Assembly (NCBI GenBank): GCA_965153355.1
Contig: OZ231126.1
Span: forward strand, 19,468,001-19,532,000
DNA: 64,000 nt
Source of the DNA: Flaccisagitta enflata
Taxonomy: Eukaryota; Chaetognatha; Sagittoidea; Aphragmophora
Direction of reading: 5' to 3'
Below, piece by piece: positions 56,766-64,000 of the stretch. Under the pieces are notes generated by a model. It was not told where the DNA came from. It searched no databases and was given only the letters and a program-made list of their open reading frames with translations. The translations under genes and the position numbers were made by a program. How positions within the stretch are numbered: the first letter of the stretch is position 1; every line of letters begins with the position of its first letter.

Positions 56766-57388
56766 TAGGTGCGCCATAGCACCTCTATAAGAGGCTCTGT
56801 CTGTTGGTCGGTCTGTAACGCTCGAGTTGAAAATCTCGAGGAGAAGCAAAAATCACTGGAAATGATTCAGAAATATGTTAGGATGATTTTTAGATGCGCC
56901 ATTGCATCTCTTAAAGAAGCTCTGTACGTCCGTCCGTCCATCCATCGGTCACGCTCGAATGAAAAATCGCTAAAAATGTTTGAAATCAATAGAAAACTCA
57001 TTTTGTTCATCAAAAATGATACTCGTCATTTCATTCACTAATATAATCATCTACGGTTAGGTCTTATAGAGGTGGGGATAGGTCTGGTGATAGGTCTGAT
57101 AGAGCTCAGGATGGATCTGATAGAGCTCGGGAAAGGTCTGATAGAGCTCGGGAGAGGCCTGATAGAGCTCGGGATGGGTCTTATAGAGCTAGGAATGGTC
57201 TGACAGAGCTAGGGATGGGTCTGATGGAGCTAGGGATTGCTATGGATTAATAACGCTCGGCAGGATAGGTCTGATAGAGCTAGGAATGGTCTGATAGAGC
57301 TAGGGATAGGTCTGATGGAGCTAGGGATAGCTATGAATTTATAACACTCGGCGCACCGTCTTGGCCCGTGTATCCGGCCTTGTTTACA
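56766..57388 (+). mobile_element. two family A heads and a 22 bp minisatellite, one shared tail
   Basis: Hairpins GTGC-GCCATA-GCAC (56770) and ATGC-GCCATT-GCAT (56893), each with CTCT..AA and GTCTG or GTCCGTCC. GGTCTGATAGAGCTCGGGA units occupy 57060-57340. The tail is CCGTGTATCCGGCCTTGTTT. Confidence 0.75.
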
Positions 57389-57635
57389 TAGGGATTGCAA
57401 AACTGAAATAGGCAACATTTTTACTTAAACGGATGCCATTTCTAAACAAATAAAGATAGCAATTCCAGATTGGCGCCAAACGAAAGTGCTTTCAAAGGGC
57501 CCTAAAATGGTGTAAGATTTTGTTTAGTTTTTTAAATATTTATTAGCTTGATACACTATTTGAAAGTGCGTCTTTTTTTTTTATTCGCGTGGTAGCTCTC
57601 GCAATGCTTAATATTGGTACTGACCAATGTATCAA

Positions 57636-57800
<165 letters not shown>

Positions 57801-58011
57801 TGGAAGATAAAATCAGTTTTTTTTTTCAGAATGAATCTATTAACGAATAAAGGTATCAACCATTAAATGGATAATTGCAGTTTCACCTAAGATATCTGGT
57901 GTCACTGGATCAATTGACAACCACGACGATATGACTTTTCGCTTATGACCTCATCCTCATTGAAATTCTGATGTATGCTTCCAGTTCCATCATCCCTAAA
58001 AAAAAGAAAAA

Positions 58012-58033
58012 AATAGAGAGAGACAGAAAGAGA

Positions 58034-58131
<98 letters not shown>

Positions 58132-58220
58132 GACAGAGACAGACAAAGAGACAGACGAAGAGATAGACGAAGAGACGAAGAGATGAAGAGATGGAGAGAA
58201 AGGGACAAGGAGAGACAGAG
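58012..58220. repeat. (GA)n with degenerate tail
   Basis: (GA)n 58043-58115, then (GACA)n and GAAGAGACGAAGAGATG variants. Confidence 0.95.
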
Positions 58221-58236
58221 AGAGAGCCCATACAGG

Positions 58237-58738
58237 TCGGGTGTGTCAATATGCAAAAGGTTTTTTGATGAGACTGTCAACATCAGACAGCAAGTAGTAA
58301 ATTTTAAGATCTTTAGCGTTTTCATTTTATGAAATTTCATTCATCTTCCGATTTTTTCAAAACCGCTTTCTAGCCGCTAATTTGTATATTGCTGTGTTGA
58401 TGATACTGTATCAGCATTATTGCTCAGAAATATAATCAAATTTACACATATAAATAACTTAGTGTAAATTCTAATTGTAGCTGAGATAATGTTGTTCAAT
58501 TATCACCTTATCTATAAAAAGAGACAAAAACTAATCTTTTTGTAGAAATTATGTGTTTTATTTTCATCAAATCTAGGTACAGATGCTGGAAATATATATA
58601 TTTTTGGTAATCTTTTCTTGCGCTAAAACATTTGGAATTTGAAAAAACAAAAATGTTAAAAATCTTAAAATTCTTTTGTTTACATTCCTTGATGTCGATG
58701 ATCTGATCAAAATTACTTTTGCATATTGACACACCCGG
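58237..58738. mobile_element. hAT-like MITE, complete copy
   Basis: CGGGTGTGTCAATATGCAAA opens and TTTTGCATATTGACACACCC closes. CATACAGG lies just outside both ends (58229-58236 and 58739 on), an 8 bp target duplication. Relatives at 33975 and 63640. Confidence 0.8.
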
Positions 58739-58889
58739 CATACAGGATCGTTTCAATTTTGGGAACCCTAATATACCATATGACATTTAAAAGAAATAAC
58801 AGCAGCTATAATCTCATAACGCCAGTTACACAGCAAACCTAGTCGCGAGTAGGTAAAACGGGGAGGAAACATTAACATTATAGATGCTT

Positions 58890-58985
58890 TTTGTGTCGTC
58901 ATGAGTGTGTGGTGGAGTGAGGATGTCGGTTGGACGCCCCAGCCCACCTGTTCGCGATGATATTGTAACCCCGCGTTACTTCTAT
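58890..58985 (+). mobile_element. family A variant 3' part
   Basis: GCCCCAGCCCACCTGTTCGC, GATGATATTGTAACCCCGCG, TTACTTCTA. Confidence 0.5.
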
Positions 58986-59265
58986 AATGTATACCTATTA
59001 AGCACTAGACCTTTCATGCCAAGTTTAGCATTTTCCATTTGGGCTGTGGGTAGGGGTGGGTATCAAAACAACTCACATCTTCAAATATGTCCTGACCTGT
59101 ATGAAAATGTCATGCCGCTATTTTCTTTGGTCTCATACACTTGACTTGTGCCTGTTTGTCCATATCATTGTCTTGGGCAGTTCGAAACAACGTAGATGGC
59201 CTGAGAAAGCGTAGAAATTGAATGGTGAGAGAACATACTTATGAAATAAGGCAGATAAATCAGCA

Positions 59266-59353
59266 AGTTATGTAAGGTCACGATATCATCGCGGACGGGT
59301 GGGCATGGGCGTATTACCCCCCAACACACACACACACACGCACACGCACACGC

Positions 59354-59401
<48 letters not shown>

Positions 59402-59515
59402 AAAACTTAGCGTTTCCAAACTTACCAACTTGAGCGTGACCCATAGACCGACTGAGGAATGGATGAACCAATTGACAGATTAAGCCTCAACTGTCAGTCC
59501 GCGACTGCAAAATAT
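59266..59515 (-). mobile_element. family A variant with (CA)n core, reversed
   Basis: AAGTTATGTAAGGTCACGAT, CGCGGACGGGTGGGCATGGG, (CA)n 59323-59400, GACCGACTGAGGAATGG, CAGTCCGCGACTGCAAAA. Confidence 0.65.
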
Positions 59516-59523
59516 TGACAGGT

Positions 59524-59895
59524 TTTTAGTCGCGTGCTACACGACTCTTCACTTTGCTTTGTCCATCCGTCCGTCGGTCCATTTCCACTAACCTTTTATT
59601 ATGATTTTTAGTCGCGTGCTACACGACTCTACACCCCGCTTTGGCGGTCTGTCTGTCCGTCGATCCGTCCATTACACTTTACTTTTTTGGGTTTTTGCGG
59701 TGCTTGGCCTCACTGCTCCTGCCCAAATGATCAAGGGACCTCAAAAACAGCCCCTGCCCACCCGCACGCGACTGGGGTAGCCGTGTATCCGGCCTTGTCA
59801 TTCTTTGACCTCACTGCTCCTACCCAAATGGTCTTGTGACCTCAAAAGTGACCCCTGCCCACCCAAATACGATTTGGTAGCCGGCCTAATACTCA
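59524..59895 (+). mobile_element. family A: truncated head, complete element, extra tail
   Basis: TTTTTAGTCGCGTGCTACAC appears at 59524 and 59608. The second runs to CCCACCCGCACGCGACTGGG and CCGTGTATCCGGCCTTGTCA at 59797. A further TGACCTCACTGCTCCTACCC tail follows to about 59890. Confidence 0.8.
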
Positions 59896-59959
59896 ATCAA
59901 TCGAGTCGGGACACTTTTCTCCCAACACTTCTTTTGCTCCACTAAAATCACGGCATTAG

Positions 59960-60062
59960 GTCACCTGCCGCCTCGCTAGAGGCTCGAGTAGAGTCGAGTA
60001 GAACTTCTTCGTCATATGATCCCCATTCCATGCCTTTGGCAAGTGCACATTCTCATTTACGT
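59960..60062 (+). CDS. possible exon upstream of 60432-60704
   Basis: Acceptor CGGCATTAG|GTCACC and donor TTACGT|GTAAAT bound 103 nt. They read SPAASLEARVESSRTSSSYD then PHSMPLASAHSHLR with no stop. The donor is phase 0, as the next acceptor requires. Composition resembles the coding exon downstream. The donor lacks the usual G at -1, so this is tentative. Confidence 0.35.
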
Positions 60063-60431
60063 GTAAATGTTTGGGTTTTTTTTTTTTTTTAATTCCCATT
60101 ATGACGGTATTTGACGCCCGACCGCACTGCCCACCGACAACATGACTTTTGTGTGAAACCATCGTAATGCGTACTTTAGAGGACACGGGGTCTCATCCGA
60201 CAATGCCCCACGGTTCCATCGCACAAATTTTATTTTTATTTTTTCTTCTGTATCCTTCGTCGAAAACGGGAATTTAGTTCAGCCTATCGATGTAAATCGC
60301 CTATCTACACAATGTAGACTCTCTTTGAATTCTGGATCCAATTTTTTGGGATGCCCCCCTAATCTTCATTCCATTCTCGTTTACCGAAGACTTCCACGAT
60401 AGACGCTTGTCGAATGAAGCGCTTTTTTTAG

Positions 60432-60704
60432 ATATTATTCAAGATTACCAATTTGACTCATCAGACGGCTGTGCATGTTGCGACCACTTCTACCATCGAG
60501 CTAGATCCGCCCGACAAGTGCTACGAGAGATACAAGCTGAATCGGCGAATAGATCCTTCATGCGTGCGGTACAAGCACCACGTCGTGCGGCAGAATCGTT
60601 ACGGCAAGTTGCGTACACGTGCAAGTCTAAACGGGACCGTCCGAATGTCGGAATGGTCGATAAATGATCTTTTGAAAAATTTGGAAAATTATGCGACGAC
60701 TTGA
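60432..60704 (+). CDS. terminal exon of an unidentified protein
   Basis: Acceptor GAAGCGCTTTTTTTAG|ATATTATTC at 60431, phase 0, then 90 codons to TGA at 60702-60704. Recognisable stretches are IELDPPDKCYERYKLNRRID, SCVRYKHHVVRQNRYGKLRT and SEWSINDLLKNLENYATT. Basic, Tyr-rich, with two Cys and a predicted C-terminal helix. Codon use (AAG, TAC, GTG, CGG) is that of a real exon, unlike the AT-rich surroundings. I do not recognise the family. A family A element begins 29 bp after the stop, so the 3' UTR is short or includes that repeat. Confidence 0.6.
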   Translation: MLFKITNLTHQTAVHVATTSTIELDPPDKCYERYKLNRRIDPSCVRYKHHVVRQNRYGKLRTRASLNGTVRMSEWSINDLLKNLENYATT

Positions 60705-60732
60705 TGGCCTGGCTCTTGATTAGTATAAATTG

Positions 60733-61178
60733 TTTTTAGTTGCATGAACGCGACTCTAGAAGCTGCTGTGTCGGTCGGTCTGTCGGTCGGTCTGTCGGTC
60801 CGTCACATAACTTTTTTGAAATAATGCTCTAATCCTCATTTTAAAGGTACTTTAGGGTACTTAAGAGTACTTAAGGGTACTTTAGGGTAATTCAAGGTAC
60901 ATTAGGTAATTAAGGGTACTTTAGGTTAGTAGGTACTTAAAGCACCTAAAGTACCTAAAGTAGCTAACTAAAGTACTCTAAACTAAAGCACCCTAACTAA
61001 AGTACCCTAAACTAAAGTACCCTAAAGTACCCTAAAGTATCCTTAAGTACCTAAAGTACTCTAGGGTACCCTATTATTACCTTTATTACCTTTATTACCT
61101 TTATTACCTTTATTACCTCTATTACCTTTATTACCTTTATTACCACGCGACTAAGGTTTGTTGACCTTGTTCTGACTG
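60733..61178 (+). mobile_element. family A element with a palindromic GGGTACTTTA core
   Basis: TTTTTAGTTGCATGAACGCG, GTCGGTCGGTCTGTCGGTCC, then AGGGTACTTTAGG units (60846-60930) inverting to CCTAAAGTACCCTAA units (60940-61065), TTACCTTTA x9 (61077-61143), and CACGCGACTAAGG, GACCTTGTTC. Confidence 0.7.
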
Positions 61179-61414
61179 AAATGAGAATTTTGAAGACACT
61201 GATATCCTAACCATGAACTAAATCTTTGCAGATGTCAAAGAATAGATTTTCTTTCGCAGTTATTTATGGCGTGATTTTTTGGAGGCGTCCTCGCGTCTCT
61301 TTAGGTCACACTGAAAAATGTCAGGACACGACTTAGAGAAGCGTCTGGACATAGGGAGTCACGGCCCCGAGATAAACCTAGGCTCAGTTTCAGGGGTATA
61401 GAGAACGAAGTATC
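61179..61414. other. no gene; one decayed family A hairpin
   Basis: GGAGGCGTCCTCGCGTCTCT at 61280 without a following GTCC run. Confidence 0.4.
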
Positions 61415-61860
61415 GTTTTTAGTTGCGGACACGTACCTCTATAAGTGGCTTTTTCCGTCCATTGGTCCGTCTGTCTGTCCGTCCGTCCGTCACGCTCCAA
61501 TTAAAAACGCGGAAAATTCACCTTTCTGATGCTGCAGTTGGTATTGTGTATCAGTGTTGGGGGGAGGGTTGGGGTTAGGGAGGGGCTGGGGGTCAGATGC
61601 CCCTGCCCACCCGTCCGCAACGATATTGTGACCTCGCGTTACTTGTTAAATGCGTCATTGTATATTTAAGAGGGTTCGTCTGTCTGTCCGTTGGTCCATC
61701 TGTCCATTGGTCGGATGATCCGTTACACCTTATTGTAAATCACATGTATTCATCTCATACCACCCACCAACATCCCCCTATCTTTTTGAGATGTGTCATC
61801 GAATCTCTATGATAAGGTCAGTCCGTCCGTCCATCCATTTGTCGGTTTTTCTCTTCTTTT
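61415..61860 (+). mobile_element. family A variants, three heads
   Basis: 61415-61648: TTTTTAGTTGCGGACACGTA, TATAAGTGGC, GTCTGTCTGTCCGTCCGTCC, CCACCCGTCCGCAACGATAT, TCGCGTTACTTGTT. Further heads at 61650 (ATGCGTCATTGTATATTTAA) and 61790 (ATGTGTCATCGAATCTCTAT), each with a GTCCGTCC-type run. Confidence 0.7.
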
Positions 61861-61963
61861 CTTTTTGAGAGCATTTGCGTCCGGATGCAACACCATACCG
61901 CCTGCTCAACCGCCGTTTGTCCAGGCTTGTTCCAACTCAACTTTACCTTACCTTCACTCATTT

Positions 61964-62186
61964 TTAGTCGCGTGCTACGCGACTATACACCCCGCTTTGT
62001 CGGTCCGTCCGTCGGACCATCGGTCTGTCCGTCGGTCCGTCCGTTGGTCCGTCCATCGATCCGTCACACTTTACTTTTTTTTGGATTTTTGGCTTCACTG
62101 CTCCTGCCCAAATGATCTGGTGACCTCAATTACGGCCCCTGCCCACCCGCACGCGACTGGGGTAGCCGTGTATCCGGCCTTGTTTT
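61964..62186 (+). mobile_element. family A element, reference full-length copy
   Basis: TTTTTAGTCGCGTGCTACGC, GACTATACACCCCGCTTTGT, a GTCCGTCGGTCCGTCCGTTG run, CACTTTACTTTTTTTTGGAT, TCACTGCTCCTGCCCAAATG, GGCCCCTGCCCACCCGCACG, GGTAGCCGTGTATCCGGCCT, TGTT. About 220 bp, no coding capacity and no clear target duplication. Confidence 0.85.
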
Positions 62187-62220
62187 CTTCCCTAATAAGT
62201 ATCATTCTTTCCCTTCTCTC

Positions 62221-63099
<879 letters not shown>

Positions 63100-63180
<81 letters not shown>

Positions 63181-63222
63181 TTACGGCGGATGAAACATCG
63201 TTAAAGAGATGGTGCGTCATTT

Positions 63223-63298
<76 letters not shown>
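63100..63298. repeat. two (GA)n microsatellites
   Basis: 63100-63178 and 63226-63297. Confidence 0.95.
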
Positions 63299-63301
<3 letters not shown>

Positions 63302-63635
63302 TGTCTCACCGTCTGTTCCACATTAAGACCGCGCCACCATCCTTGGATCCCCGAATTGGATATTGCTGTTTATTCCAGTCAACACGGCCTTGTTGACCCC
63401 CACCCAAATCACGTTCTATCAATTAAAACACATAACACCAGCTAGCCGAAATTCATCCACCACTCATTCACAATACTCGCTGTGCCATATCTATCTCTCC
63501 CCCAACCCCTCTCCATCATACATAGTGCCCTCCAAACAAAATTCATCTCCCTTAGCTCCCTTACGATGGGACTATTTGCGTGGTTATCTCGTTTTGACCG
63601 TCGCCTTCGGCTTTGGCTTATCCCGTCCGGACGCG
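63299..63635. other. no supported gene
   Basis: Open on both strands for about 70-110 codons but without recognisable features; the plus frame runs into the MITE. Confidence 0.35.
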
Positions 63636-63639
63636 ACGT

Positions 63640-64000
63640 GTTCAGGTGTGTCAATATGCAAAATGTTTTTTGATGAGACCATCAACATCAGACAATATTG
63701 AGTAATGAATTTTAAGACCTTTAGCATTTTTATTTTGTTAAATTTCATTCATCTTTCATTTTTTTCAAAACCCCTTTCTAGCCGCTATTTTGTATATTGC
63801 TGTGTTAATGATTCTGTATCAGCAATATCCTCAGGAATGTAATCAAGTTTACATATATAAATATCTTAGAGCTAATTCTAGTTGTAACTGAGATAATTTT
63901 GTTCATTTATCACCAAATCTATTGAAAAAGACAAAAACTAATTTTTTCTGTAGAAATTATGAGTCTTATTTTCACCAAATCTAGATGCAGATGCTGGAAG
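63640..64000 (+). mobile_element. MITE of the 58237-58738 family, cut by the window end
   Basis: CAGGTGTGTCAATATGCAAA, TTTTTTGATGAGACCATCAA, TTGTATATTGCTGTGTTAAT and AATCTAGATGCAGATGCTGG follow the order of 58238-58590. Confidence 0.8.

Noticed and set aside
61964-62186. Family A as canonical Helitrons
   Set aside because: A terminal hairpin next to CTAA is suggestive when read in reverse, but the other end is ACAAGG rather than TC, the hairpin touches the end, and no A-to-T insertion site could be shown.

Overview
The window is nuclear DNA of an invertebrate animal. The genes have spliceosomal introns with GT/AG ends and matching phases. There are TATA boxes, AATAAA poly(A) signals, Tc1/mariner-like and hAT-like non-autonomous transposons, a LINE remnant, and very heavy microsatellite load. 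I cannot name the species; no rRNA, tRNA or mitochondrial gene is present to help. There are no operons, CRISPR arrays or prokaryotic signals.

Genes, mostly on the minus strand: (1) at the left edge (12-120), the first exon of a secreted-peptide gene running off the window. (2) A three-exon gene (8125 to 3580) joining an LRAT/NlpC-like His...NC domain, about three membrane helices, a long Ser/Thr-rich stalk and a six-blade kelch propeller (about 1082 aa). (3) A two-exon gene (15245 to 13419), a paralogue of gene 1 with a conserved promoter block: signal peptide, acidic spacer, Trp/Arg/Pro/Lys-rich cationic block, then a Gly/Ala glycine-zipper region (278 aa). (4) A four-part gene (33366 to 30805) for an N-terminally membrane-anchored protein of the galactose-1-phosphate uridylyltransferase/HIT superfamily, with CPFC and HPHLQ motifs. 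(5) A plus-strand terminal exon (60432-60704), perhaps with an upstream exon at 59960-60062, of unknown function. Two decayed copies of a further coding segment lie at 49.9-50.1 kb and 55.8-56.1 kb.

The rest is repeats. Family A: about 200 bp elements (full copy 61964-62186) beginning with a short hairpin after TTTTAG, containing a GTCC/GTCG tetranucleotide run, and ending in GGCCTTGTT (other copies end differently). Family B: foldback elements whose arms carry a ~20 bp minisatellite in opposite orientation on the two sides and end in a conserved GGGGCCGCTGCCC block. Palindromic TA-flanked MITEs lie at 10.2, 12.3, 16.4, 19.2 and 48.6 kb. hAT-like MITEs with 8-9 bp target duplications lie at 1.0, 39.9, 41.0 and 58.2 kb. 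A large nested foldback spans 37.5-40.7 kb. Satellites and microsatellites (GA, GT, CAA, CATT, TTTC, GAT) fill much of the remainder.

The microsatellites are not confined to intergenic DNA: they form the 5' leader of the kelch gene, a Ser run and a possible Asn run in the GalT-like protein, and the polypyrimidine tract of one of its introns. The introns of genes 2 and 3 are largely family B elements.
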